Source: Prevotella sp.
GTDB lineage: Bacteria > Bacteroidota > Bacteroidia > Bacteroidales > Bacteroidaceae
NCBI GenBank assembly: GCA_022771625.1
Contig: JALFCW010000105.1
Location: 1-56,987 of the forward strand
Direction: 5' to 3'
Length of the DNA stretch: 56,987 nucleotides
Shown here: piece by piece, positions 18,055 through 25,318 of the stretch
Position numbering within the stretch: the first letter of the stretch is position 1
Layout: every line of letters begins with the position of its first letter
Made by a program: the position numbers and the translations under genes
Notes under the pieces: model-generated
Database searches by the model: none
What the model was told of the DNA's origin: nothing
Seen by the model: only the letters and a program-made list of their open reading frames with translations

Positions 18055-18062
18055 TACCTTTG
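18055..18062 (+). promoter_or_regulatory. Promoter -7 element of the receptor at 18093
   Basis: TACCTTTG followed by CAGCCG. No TTTG exists at the -33 spacing, which fits a promoter that needs the regulator bound at the box just upstream. Confidence 0.55.
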
Positions 18063-18092
18063 CAGCCGAATTCAGAACAATAAAAAACGATT

Positions 18093-20186
18093 ATGAAAAA
18101 GACAGTTATTACATCTATTATTATCCTCCTGTCGCTGAGTGCCAATGCACAGGAGATGACGGATTCCACTGCCACGGCCTTCAACGACAGCTTGTTTCAA
18201 ACTCTGCCCGAAGTGATGGTCACCGGCAATAAACCGGTAGTGAAGGTTGACGGTGGAAAACTTGTGTTCGACGTGAAGCAGCTTATCAAGGACAAACCTG
18301 TGGATAATGCCTTCGACGCCTTGAAACATCTGCCGGGAGTGACTCCGCAAGGCGATGACATCAATCTCGGCGGAATGTCAGTGGCACTGATGATTAACGG
18401 CAAACTGACTTCCATGTCGCGCGAGCAAGTTGTCACCTTGCTCAAATCCATGCCTGCAAGTCGTGTGCAGAATGCCGAGGTGATGTATTCTGCCCCAGCC
18501 CGCTATCAGGTACGTGGAGCGTTGATAAATATCACTTTACAAAAGGATGCCTCAAAGGATGCCTCGCTTCAAGGAGAACTATATGCCAAGGCTGAGGCAC
18601 AAGACGAAGCTCGCTTCAATGAACGTGCTTCACTCACATTCCATAAAGGAATCTTAACTGTTGACGGATATTATTCCATGACTCACGGGAAGTCATTTCA
18701 TTCTACCGACAAGACGGGAGTTCACACTCTCAGCAACGGCGAAAAGCATGACATCGATACTCGTATGGCGATATGGGGAGACAGCCGTCCCATTCACGAC
18801 TATCGTATTGCCGCCGACATCGACTTTGCCAAAGACCACCAACTAAGCATCAGTTATTCGGGAAACTTCAAGGAGAAGAACCAGCATACGAAGATGAGCG
18901 GATTACAAAACTCGACTATGGACAACCATATCAAGGACATCCTGCATAATGCCCACCTTGACTACACACTACCCATCGGTCTCAACCTTGGTGCCGACTT
19001 CACATATTATAAAGATAATATAGAGCAAGACCTGACCAGTGAGCTATTGGGCAACAATCTCGACTTCATCACCACTTCCGGGCAGCGCATCAACCGCTCG
19101 AAGTTCTTTGCACGCGAGGAACATAAGTTGGGAAAGAAGGCAATGGTGAACTACGGAATCGTATATACCCACATCATCGACCATAGCCATCAGGAGTATG
19201 TGCCAACGGGAAACACTTCTGCCGAACAACTCCCCTCGCCCCTTTCCTCTCGCCGCACGGAAAACATCCTCAACATCTATGGAGGAGGCTCAGTAAATCT
19301 GAGCGACAAACTATCAGCAGAACTCTCACTTGCCGCCGAACATTCAAAGACCGCATTATGGAATGAATGGGACTTCTACCCTACTCTTTCCGCCACATAT
19401 ATGCCCCAATCAGGGCGAATGTGGCAGCTATCATTCACCACCGACAAGAAATATCCCGACTTCTGGGCAATGCAAAACGTCACCTCATATTATGGAGGCA
19501 ACTACGAGCAGATAGTAGGAAATCCAGCACTCAAGCCATCGAAGGAATACAATCTCTCACTCGTACATGTACTTCAAAACAAGTACATCTTCCGTGGGTG
19601 GTTCACCCACACGAAGGACTATTTCTCCCAAACCATGTTCCAGGCTCGCGAGCAACTGGTGGAGATTGACAAGTTCGACAACTTCGATTTTCGTCAGGAG
19701 GCAGGAATAATGCTGAGTTCCCCATGGAAACCTGCATGGTGGCTCGACTCACGTGCCACTATCTTTGGCGAGTGGATGAGAGTGAAGGACAGCGACTACT
19801 TCGACTGCCCCTTCGACCGCAACATAGCCTATGCCATGGTGTCAGCCAACGCCACCTTCCGTTTTGTGCGCAGTCACGACCTCTCGCTCACCCTCAACGG
19901 CTTTGCCCGCACAAAGGCATATCAAGGCCCTATGGACCTCCCCGCCTCGGGCAATCTCGACATCAACCTCCGTTATGCCTTCTGCGGCGGCAATGCCATT
20001 GTCAACCTCTACTGCAACGACATCTTCCGCACGATGATGATCACCCCCGAAAACCATTGGGCAGGTCAGAATATGCGAAGCAAATACTCCTGTTATCCCA
20101 CCACCGGCCTCTCCTTCACCTACCGCTTCGGCGGATACAAGGCAAAAAAACACGAGGCGGTTGACACGTCGAGGATGAAGAAATGA
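18093..20186 (+). CDS. Outer-membrane beta-barrel receptor (TonB-receptor-like)
   Basis: A 697-residue outer-membrane protein with a signal peptide (residues 1-19, ending SANA). A short plug-like domain (about 35-150) contains LPEVMVTGNKPVVKVDGGK, AFDALKHLPGVTPQGDD and VALMINGKLTSM, and a barrel follows. It lacks the carboxypeptidase-like N-terminal domain found in the other receptors of the window and is shorter. The plug style (a VEVTG-like strand, LPGV, INGK) is that of the Bacteroidota outer-membrane beta-barrel family 3. It is divergent from an OmpR-type two-component operon with matching boxes, so it is probably that system's target. The ligand is unknown. Confidence 0.78.
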   Translation: MKKTVITSIIILLSLSANAQEMTDSTATAFNDSLFQTLPEVMVTGNKPVVKVDGGKLVFDVKQLIKDKPVDNAFDALKHLPGVTPQGDDINLGGMSVALMINGKLTSMSREQVVTLLKSMPASRVQNAEVMYSAPARYQVRGALINITLQKDASKDASLQGELYAKAEAQDEARFNERASLTFHKGILTVDGYYSMTHGKSFHSTDKTGVHTLSNGEKHDIDTRMAIWGDSRPIHDYRIAADIDFAKDHQLSISYSGNFKEKNQHTKMSGLQNSTMDNHIKDILHNAHLDYTLPIGLNLGADFTYYKDNIEQDLTSELLGNNLDFITTSGQRINRSKFFAREEHKLGKKAMVNYGIVYTHIIDHSHQEYVPTGNTSAEQLPSPLSSRRTENILNIYGGGSVNLSDKLSAELSLAAEHSKTALWNEWDFYPTLSATYMPQSGRMWQLSFTTDKKYPDFWAMQNVTSYYGGNYEQIVGNPALKPSKEYNLSLVHVLQNKYIFRGWFTHTKDYFSQTMFQAREQLVEIDKFDNFDFRQEAGIMLSSPWKPAWWLDSRATIFGEWMRVKDSDYFDCPFDRNIAYAMVSANATFRFVRSHDLSLTLNGFARTKAYQGPMDLPASGNLDINLRYAFCGGNAIVNLYCNDIFRTMMITPENHWAGQNMRSKYSCYPTTGLSFTYRFGGYKAKKHEAVDTSRMKK

Positions 20187-20187
20187 C

Positions 20188-20207
20188 ACACTTTAATTAG
20201 TGTTTTT
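20188..20207 (+). terminator. Weak terminator after the receptor
   Basis: ACACT TTAATT AGTGT followed by a T run, starting two bases after the stop codon. The stem is only 5 bp. Confidence 0.4.
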
Positions 20208-20249
20208 CAATGCGCCATTATCGAAGTTGTACTAATTATGCATTTTACG

Positions 20250-20337
20250 TTACGTTAAATGAATAATGACACAAAATCACTGATAGATAATACATTACCA
20301 AAATCCAGAGACAATCAATTTAACATATTTAACGTAA
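20250..20337. repeat. 11-bp inverted repeat in the intergenic region
   Basis: TTACGTTAAAT (20250-20260) and its exact complement ATTTAACGTAA (20327-20337) are separated by 66 bases. The 20187-20629 gap holds this pair, the 33-bp tandem repeat and the left inverted repeat with its promoter; I see no gene. Confidence 0.35.
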
Positions 20338-20395
20338 TTTATATTACTCCAAAGTTTCGGAAACTTTATTTTCCCAATGTTTAAGTACGAGGAAT

Positions 20396-20480
20396 ACACT
20401 TTTCCAAGGCATTTTGGGCTCATTTCTGACACTTTTCCAAGGTATTTTCGCCCCAAATCATACACTTTTCCAAGATTTCC
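20396..20480 (+). repeat. 33-bp tandem repeat upstream of the ATPase cassette
   Basis: ACACTTTTCCAAG recurs at 20396, 20429 and 20462, exactly 33 bp apart. The first two units continue with GG(C/T)ATTTT before diverging; the third is partial. The period and the short conserved core argue against a CRISPR array; it looks iteron-like. Confidence 0.65.
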
Positions 20481-20538
20481 TCAGTGCAAAGGTAGTGTTT
20501 TTATTTGAAATATACAAGAAGAAAACAGATAAATTGTG

Positions 20539-20625
20539 AAAAATATCCTTTTTTATTTTGTATTTCGCTCAATTTGCACTATCTTTGCACCGTCATTGCG
20601 AAAAATATCGGAACGAAAAATATCG
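20539..20625 (+). repeat. Left 87-bp inverted repeat of the ATPase cassette
   Basis: These 87 bases are the reverse complement of 22053-22139 with three mismatches (one at 20602 and two adjacent ones about 17 bases further in). The repeat holds a complete promoter reading rightward into the ATPase gene and stops five bases before its start codon. Confidence 0.85.
20557..20587 (+). promoter_or_regulatory. Promoter inside the left inverted repeat
   Basis: TTTG (20557-20560), 19 bases, then TATCTTTG (20580-20587), followed by CACCG. It drives the ATPase gene at 20630. Confidence 0.7.
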
Positions 20626-20629
20626 GAAT

Positions 20630-21709
20630 ATGGAAAATCCTTTTAGATTCGGGACTGTGGTAGATAGTCCATACTTTACAGACAGAGTGGAAGAGCTGTC
20701 GAGAATAGCTGAAATACTGAACAGCAAGAACCATCTTGTTGTCATCAGTCCGCGACGCTTCGGCAAGACGAGCCTCGTCAGGAAAGCCGTCGAACAGTCA
20801 GGACGCCAGTTCGTCTTTCTGAATATGCAACAGGTGACAAGCATAGAAGACTTTGCATCCTTGTTGCTGAGGGGAATACTGCGACAACATCCAATAGAAA
20901 GGATTAAGCACCTGCTGAAGAACTTCAGGGTAATACCTACCTTCTCCACAAACCCTCTTAACGACTCTATTGAGGTGAGTTTTCAACCAACAATGAATAA
21001 TTTTGTTATGCTTGAAGACACCCTCTCCTTGGCCGAAAAGGTGAGTACTGAAGATAACAGGATGATTGTCATTCTCGACGAGTTTCAGGAAATCATTGGA
21101 ATTGAAAAAGGCATAGACAAGAGGCTTAGGGCTTTTATGCAGGAGCAGGATATGGTGAACTACATATTCCTCGGAAGTCAGGAGTCGATGATGACGCAGA
21201 TATTCGAGAGGAAGAAATCCCCATTCTATCACTTCGGACAATTAATGAGACTCGACAAGATACCATACGGTGACTTCCTTTTATATATAAAGGAACGTCT
21301 TGGCGAGACATGCGATGAAGGGAAAAACGAGAGCATAGCTAAGGATATATTGTCGGAAACGGATTGTCATCCATATTACACCCAACAGCTTTCATCCGTA
21401 GTATGGGATTTATTGGTTTATCACAAGACACCTTACGAAGAGGTTGTCCGCATAGCCATAGAAAAACTTGTGAGGGTACACGACCTTGACTTCGAGCGTC
21501 TATGGCTGACTTTCAATAAGACGGACAGAAAGATACTACAGACATTATGCAAGGGCATGTCGCCGTATGAACTGCGTGACCTGCCATCGAGCACTTCATT
21601 CAGCTCCATAAAGCGCCTTACCCAAAACGGCTATGTAATACGCACCGACCGCTATATGATAGAAGACCCGATATTCAGGCATTGGATAGAGGAAAGGCAG
21701 ACGTTATAA
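20630..21709 (+). CDS. AAA family ATP-binding protein in an inverted-repeat cassette
   Basis: A 359-residue cytoplasmic ATPase of the archaeal-ATPase type (ATPase_2, STAND/AAA relatives), a family present in many copies in Prevotella-like genomes. It has Walker A PRRFGKTS (41-48), Walker B MIVILDE (145-151), a sensor-like YIFLGSQESMM (about 178-188), and a C-terminal winged-helix-like region (about 285-359, RKILQTLCKGMSPYELRD). The start is the ATG of MENPFRFGTV; the family usually begins this way, and an upstream start would translate the inverted repeat. The role is unknown; ideas include defence, mobile-element regulation or signalling. The gene is the only cargo between 87-bp inverted repeats (20539-22139). 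Confidence 0.8.
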   Translation: MENPFRFGTVVDSPYFTDRVEELSRIAEILNSKNHLVVISPRRFGKTSLVRKAVEQSGRQFVFLNMQQVTSIEDFASLLLRGILRQHPIERIKHLLKNFRVIPTFSTNPLNDSIEVSFQPTMNNFVMLEDTLSLAEKVSTEDNRMIVILDEFQEIIGIEKGIDKRLRAFMQEQDMVNYIFLGSQESMMTQIFERKKSPFYHFGQLMRLDKIPYGDFLLYIKERLGETCDEGKNESIAKDILSETDCHPYYTQQLSSVVWDLLVYHKTPYEEVVRIAIEKLVRVHDLDFERLWLTFNKTDRKILQTLCKGMSPYELRDLPSSTSFSSIKRLTQNGYVIRTDRYMIEDPIFRHWIEERQTL

Positions 21710-21759
21710 TTCAAGGTCTTGTTCGCTGAATAAAAGAATACCATCAGTTACCAAAATTT

Positions 21760-21823
21760 ATTTTTCCAGTTGGCAAAATATTTTTTTCTAACTGGAGAAA
21801 AATATTTTGCCAACTGGAAAAAT
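21760..21823. repeat. Long perfect hairpin downstream of the ATPase gene
   Basis: 26-bp perfect arms (21760-21785 and 21798-21823, core CCAGTTGGCAAAATA) enclose a 12-base loop that itself contains TAACTGGAG, a partial third copy of the arm. It lies 50 bases past the ATPase stop. It could terminate transcription in either direction or be a small mobile repeat. Confidence 0.7.
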
Positions 21824-21951
21824 TTCGGATTGTAACTATCATTTTTGGCCTTTACAGTAGAAAAGTAACGCCTGCGTCCCCTGTGGCTGCACATTATGTA
21901 TAATTGCATCAAAAAATACAATTTGTCAAAAAAACTTTATGTTATATATAA

Positions 21952-22015
21952 CATCCATCCTGTCCGACCGTTCACACCCCTTTATAGGGGTGTGAACGGT
22001 CGGACAGGATGGATG
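21952..22015. repeat. 64-base near-perfect palindrome
   Basis: Two exact 30-bp arms (21952-21981 and 21986-22015, core GTCCGACCGTTCACACCCC) surround the loop TTAT. It is GC-rich inside an AT-rich gap. It resembles a dispersed extragenic palindrome, though only one copy lies in this window. The rest of 21710-22294 contains the other hairpin, the right inverted repeat and no convincing gene. Confidence 0.8.
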
Positions 22016-22052
22016 GGTAACATAAAAAACATATGTAAAATATTATTTCACA

Positions 22053-22139
22053 CGATAAATTTCGTTCCGATATTTCTCGCAATGACGGTGCAAAGATAGT
22101 GCAAATTGAGCGAAATACAAAATAAAAAAGGATATTTTT
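22053..22139 (-). repeat. Right 87-bp inverted repeat of the ATPase cassette
   Basis: The reverse complement of 20539-20625 at 84 of 87 positions. Its promoter copy faces inward, toward the 3' end of the ATPase gene. No clear target-site duplication flanks the pair. Confidence 0.85.
22091..22121 (-). promoter_or_regulatory. Promoter inside the right inverted repeat, facing inward
   Basis: On the minus strand, TTTG (22118-22121), 19 bases, then TATCTTTG (22091-22098), identical to the left copy. No minus-strand gene follows, so it would make RNA through both hairpins and antisense to the ATPase gene. Confidence 0.6.
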
Positions 22140-22294
22140 TTATTTTTATTTCCGAAATGCAGCCTATCTTATCAAAAGATAATTCTTTTATTCGGGTGAT
22201 ACAAAGACAAATAAAAATAGCAAAAACTTTGATTTTGACATTAACTTTTCGGAGTTCATACGTTATTATAAATAAAGGAACAACAAGATTTAAA

Positions 22295-23146
22295 ATGAAT
22301 AATAGTATGAAAAAGGTAATGTTAATCATGATGGCTGTTGCCATTTGCATTGGGGCTGCTGCCCGGAGTAATGAAACTTTAGAGAAGTCGATACCGGTGA
22401 CAGAGTTTGACAAGGTGTCGTTAACTGCGGGCGTCACAGTCAAGTTCGCACAAGGCTCAAAGCACGAGTGCATCATCATCGCCTCGCCTAAGGACATGGA
22501 GAAAATCAAAGTGGATGTTAAGGACAAACAGTTGAACATCTCTGTCGAGGGCAAGAAGAAGAAAATGAACGGTGTGACTTTCAGCTCTGCCGACCTGTCT
22601 GATGATGTAATCGTGAAAGTTACATCTCCCGAACTTACCAAGGTGGATTGTTTGGGCAGTGGAGATTTCATTGCCACCACCGACATCAAGACGGACGACA
22701 TCACGTTCAATATAACCGGCTCGGGCGACATCAAACTGAAGAAAGTTTCTTCCGACAAAGTGAAGTTGTCTATTGCTGGTTCGGGAGACATCGACCTGCA
22801 ACAGACAAATGCCAAGAAACTGGATGTGTCGATAGCCGGCAGCGGAGACATCGAGATCAACAAGGTGGATGACCAATGCGAGTATGCCTCCCTGTCGGTG
22901 GCTGGTTCGGGCGACATCGATGCCATGTTCAGCGGTTGTCAGGAACTGAAATGCAGCATGGCAGGTTCGGGTGAGATTGAACTGAAGGGCAAGGTAGTCA
23001 ACTACAGTTCGTCGATTGCCGGAAGCGGTGAGATTAAGAAGAATGAACTCACCATAACTGGAAACAGCAGCGAGAGCAACACCAACAATCGCTCGAAATA
23101 TCTCAAGAAGCCAAGGACAGTAAATAACATTAACGCTGAACCATAA
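22295..23146 (+). CDS. Secreted GIN-domain (DUF2807) protein
   Basis: A 283-residue exported protein. The ATG at 22295 begins MNNSMKKVMLIMMAVAICI, a signal peptide cleaved near residue 26; AAAGGA lies 15 bases upstream, and the longer reading frame from 22106 would begin inside the right inverted repeat. The mature part is a putative auto-transporter adhesin head GIN domain: a beta-helix-like series of short repeats centred on GSGDI/GSGEI, at least seven copies (LGSGDF, TGSGDI, AGSGDI x3, AGSGEI x2). GIN proteins are common in Bacteroidota and poorly understood. It heads a four-gene operon with an ECF sigma factor 17 bases downstream, so it may belong to an envelope stress regulon (inference). 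Confidence 0.82.
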   Translation: MNNSMKKVMLIMMAVAICIGAAARSNETLEKSIPVTEFDKVSLTAGVTVKFAQGSKHECIIIASPKDMEKIKVDVKDKQLNISVEGKKKKMNGVTFSSADLSDDVIVKVTSPELTKVDCLGSGDFIATTDIKTDDITFNITGSGDIKLKKVSSDKVKLSIAGSGDIDLQQTNAKKLDVSIAGSGDIEINKVDDQCEYASLSVAGSGDIDAMFSGCQELKCSMAGSGEIELKGKVVNYSSSIAGSGEIKKNELTITGNSSESNTNNRSKYLKKPRTVNNINAEP

Positions 23147-23163
23147 AATCTCTCTCTAAATAG

Positions 23164-23679
23164 ATGACACAAAGCGAGTTTGAGGCAATAGCCATTCAAC
23201 TGCGGACCAAGGTGCACGACGTGGCAAGGCAGATGCTGTCTTCGGCAGATGATGCCGAGGATGCCGCCGGCGACATTATGCTACGCCTATGGACTCTGCA
23301 CGACCAACTCAAGGATGGCGATCATGCCATCAAACTTGCCACAGTCATCGCACAGCGCATTTCCATCGACATCATCCGAAGGCAAAAGAAGAAACTCTCG
23401 ATATTTGCAGATGCAGACAAGGGGTTGAAGCAGTCGGCAGGAAGATGGGCTAATCCCTCGGAACGCATCGAACTGGAGGAAGACGAGAGATGGCTGGTGC
23501 AGCAAATGGAAAAGCTGCCTCCAAGGGAAATGCAAGTGCTGAAAATGCGCCAGATGGAGCATCGCTCCAACGGGGAGATAGCACGACTCTTGGGTATCAG
23601 CGAGTCGTCGGTGAAGGTGATGCTGTCAAATGCACGCAAGAAATTGTTCAACGATATTAAAATGAGGAACAGACAATGA
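23164..23679 (+). CDS. ECF-type RNA polymerase sigma factor
   Basis: A 171-residue extracytoplasmic-function sigma factor that would direct RNA polymerase to a small regulon. Region 2 (about 10-80) includes DDAEDAAGDIMLRLW and QRISIDIIRRQKKK; region 4 (about 115-165) includes LPPREMQVLKMRQ and a helix-turn-helix NGEIARLLGISESSVKVMLS. There is no extra domain. The start of the next gene overlaps its stop by four bases, the usual sigma/anti-sigma layout. Unlike many Bacteroidota ECF factors it is not next to a FecR-SusC pair. Confidence 0.9.
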   Translation: MTQSEFEAIAIQLRTKVHDVARQMLSSADDAEDAAGDIMLRLWTLHDQLKDGDHAIKLATVIAQRISIDIIRRQKKKLSIFADADKGLKQSAGRWANPSERIELEEDERWLVQQMEKLPPREMQVLKMRQMEHRSNGEIARLLGISESSVKVMLSNARKKLFNDIKMRNRQ

Positions 23680-24374
23680 AAGAAATTGAAGTGGAAGAAT
23701 TGCTCAAGAGGTTTATGACCGGTGAGACATCTGTGGAGGAGGAAACTGCTCTTACTGAATATTTCCGTGGGGCCACTGATGATGACAGGCCTGATAGTAT
23801 CTCGATGGAGGATTGGGAGGCTTATCGGGAGATGTTCCGAATCTTTGACGATGGGGATATAGGAGTGCGGGGGACCCACCCGCACATCACGAAGCAAGAG
23901 TCCGGGCTGCGCATTGGCCGCGGGCGAGACGCCCACGCTCCCAGAGGCATCCGCATTTATATGGCGGCAGCGGCTGTGGCGGCTTTCATTGTCTTGGTCT
24001 TTATGCTTAATATAGGTGGAGATCAAGGTGAGCAGATGATAGCGGAGGTTGAGGCTGTTGATACCATAAAGGCAATGAATGTTCCTATCGACACATTGCG
24101 TGATAAGCCTTCTATCGACAAATTGCGCAATGACAATGTGGAAGTATCCCCCACTCCCACGCAAAAGACGAAGCCTAAGAAGCAACAAAAGTTGCCTTAC
24201 ACCCCTCCAGTTCCGAGACATCTGATAGCCCAAGTTGCCAAGGCCAACGAAGTCAGCGAGGACAGTATGGCAGTGGCACTTGAGGAAGCTGAGCGTCTGA
24301 TAAATGCGATGACTGTATATCAAGAACTTAGAATAAGTGAGATTTGTAATGTTGAATATGAAGAAGTATATTAA
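23676..24374 (+). CDS. Probable membrane anti-sigma factor with an in-frame palindromic insert
   Basis: A 232-residue single-pass membrane protein with an N-terminal cytoplasmic part (about 1-60, VEELLKRFMTGETSVEEE, similar in style to the start of Bacteroidota anti-sigma proteins), a transmembrane helix at about 96-113, and a periplasmic proline/lysine-rich tail. Identification rests mainly on position: it overlaps the ECF sigma gene by four bases. Residues about 62-92 (nt about 23859-23951) are Gly/Arg/His-rich, encoded by sequence of far higher GC content with two hairpins, and look like a repeat element inserted in frame just before the membrane helix. The reading frame is intact, so the protein may still work. 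Confidence 0.65.
   Translation: MKEIEVEELLKRFMTGETSVEEETALTEYFRGATDDDRPDSISMEDWEAYREMFRIFDDGDIGVRGTHPHITKQESGLRIGRGRDAHAPRGIRIYMAAAAVAAFIVLVFMLNIGGDQGEQMIAEVEAVDTIKAMNVPIDTLRDKPSIDKLRNDNVEVSPTPTQKTKPKKQQKLPYTPPVPRHLIAQVAKANEVSEDSMAVALEEAERLINAMTVYQELRISEICNVEYEEVY
23859..23951. repeat. REP-like palindromic insert within a coding sequence
   Basis: A GC-rich block with hairpin GTGCGGG-7-CCCGCAC (23865-23885) and hairpin GGGCG-AGA-CGCCC (23922-23934), 31 codons long and with no stop in the host frame. It contrasts with AT-richer coding sequence on both sides. Confidence 0.55.
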
Positions 24375-24384
24375 TAATATAGAT

Positions 24385-25236
24385 ATGAAACGACAGAGTA
24401 TTTTATTGATTGCCATGATGATGAGCATCGTGGCGTCGGCACAAGAGAGTATTGAACAACTGTTTCGCAGTCTCGACACAAGAGGTGACAAGACATTGTT
24501 GTCGAAGAATCATTATGAAGACAACATCGACAACCCCACCACCTTCTGCCGCTACGAAGAGATAATGATGACTAAAAAAGCCTTCGGCAAACTCGAAGAT
24601 GAGTTTGTCAAGACATTTACTAACGAGAAGGATGCATATAAACTGTATCGTATGACACAGGATGCTCCACGCACTTTCAAATCGAGTCTCAGTGTGCCTT
24701 ACGGTACGCAAAACGAGTATTCCGTGACCTTTGGATCACATTCCGATCACAACTATCTGGTCGCCCTCTTCTACGACAAGGCAAAAACCGACAAGCGTCA
24801 TGCCTACGCCCTTGTATGGTATAACAAGGGCGACAATGTCATAATCTTGCATTATCATATCTATGGCAACGACCCTACGAAGGTGTCAAATACACGCGTC
24901 ATCACCTACGACGGCAAGCAGATTATCGACAACAACGGATATGTTATTACCGGGTTGAAAGACTTGGAGCCTACCATCAACAACGACCTCGACTTCATGA
25001 AGCGCTTCGGCACACTGCGTGCGTCATTCGTTTCCACTGGCGTTGACAAGACATTGGTGCTGTATGGACTGGTTGTGAAGATTGCAGAACTATGCAAGAA
25101 CCACGGCAAACTGCTCACCGACAACGAGCGCACCACTTGCGACAAGAGTCTTTTAGAACTCATAAAAAACAACTCCTTAGGCGACCCGTATATTGCCGGA
25201 ATGCTTGAGGAGGCAAGGATTGCGCTGAAAAAATAA
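24385..25236 (+). CDS. Secreted protein of unknown function
   Basis: A 283-residue protein with a signal peptide (MKRQSILLIAMMMSIVASA, cleavage before QES). I do not recognise a family for the whole protein. The first 80 residues resemble small Bacteroidota envelope proteins with a DUF6108-like layout, but this is uncertain. The start at 24385 gives a clean signal peptide; an ATG at 24358 would add nine residues and overlap the previous gene. It lies 10 bases after the anti-sigma candidate and is the last gene of the GIN-sigma-anti-sigma operon, so it is probably exported and co-regulated with them. Confidence 0.6.
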   Translation: MKRQSILLIAMMMSIVASAQESIEQLFRSLDTRGDKTLLSKNHYEDNIDNPTTFCRYEEIMMTKKAFGKLEDEFVKTFTNEKDAYKLYRMTQDAPRTFKSSLSVPYGTQNEYSVTFGSHSDHNYLVALFYDKAKTDKRHAYALVWYNKGDNVIILHYHIYGNDPTKVSNTRVITYDGKQIIDNNGYVITGLKDLEPTINNDLDFMKRFGTLRASFVSTGVDKTLVLYGLVVKIAELCKNHGKLLTDNERTTCDKSLLELIKNNSLGDPYIAGMLEEARIALKK

Positions 25237-25259
25237 TATTGTTTTATTCAGCTGGAAAC

Positions 25260-25302
25260 GTCCGCTGTAGGGTCTTACCTCGTGTAAGACCCTACAACGG
25301 AC
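25260..25302. terminator. Hairpin between convergent operons
   Basis: 19-base arms (core TGTAGGGTCTTAC) pair with one mismatch around a five-base loop. It lies between the stops of two convergent genes, with T/A-rich flanks on both sides (TTTTTT at 25313-25318), so it can end transcription both ways. The sequence also has the look of a dispersed palindromic repeat. Confidence 0.65.
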
Positions 25303-25318
25303 AGATTCCATGTTTTTT

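Noticed and set aside
20396..20480. CRISPR array
   Set aside because: The conserved core is 13 bases at a 33-bp period with under three units, and no cas gene is near.
21896..22099. 67-codon ORF spanning the long palindrome
   Set aside because: It translates both arms of a perfect hairpin and part of the inverted repeat; no ribosome site or homology.
22106..22294. N-terminal extension of the GIN-domain protein
   Set aside because: It would begin within the right inverted repeat and bury the signal peptide 63 residues inside the protein.
23322..24491. 389-codon minus-strand ORF across the sigma/anti-sigma genes
   Set aside because: It is antisense to two better-supported genes and shows no domain; the long frame follows from codon composition.
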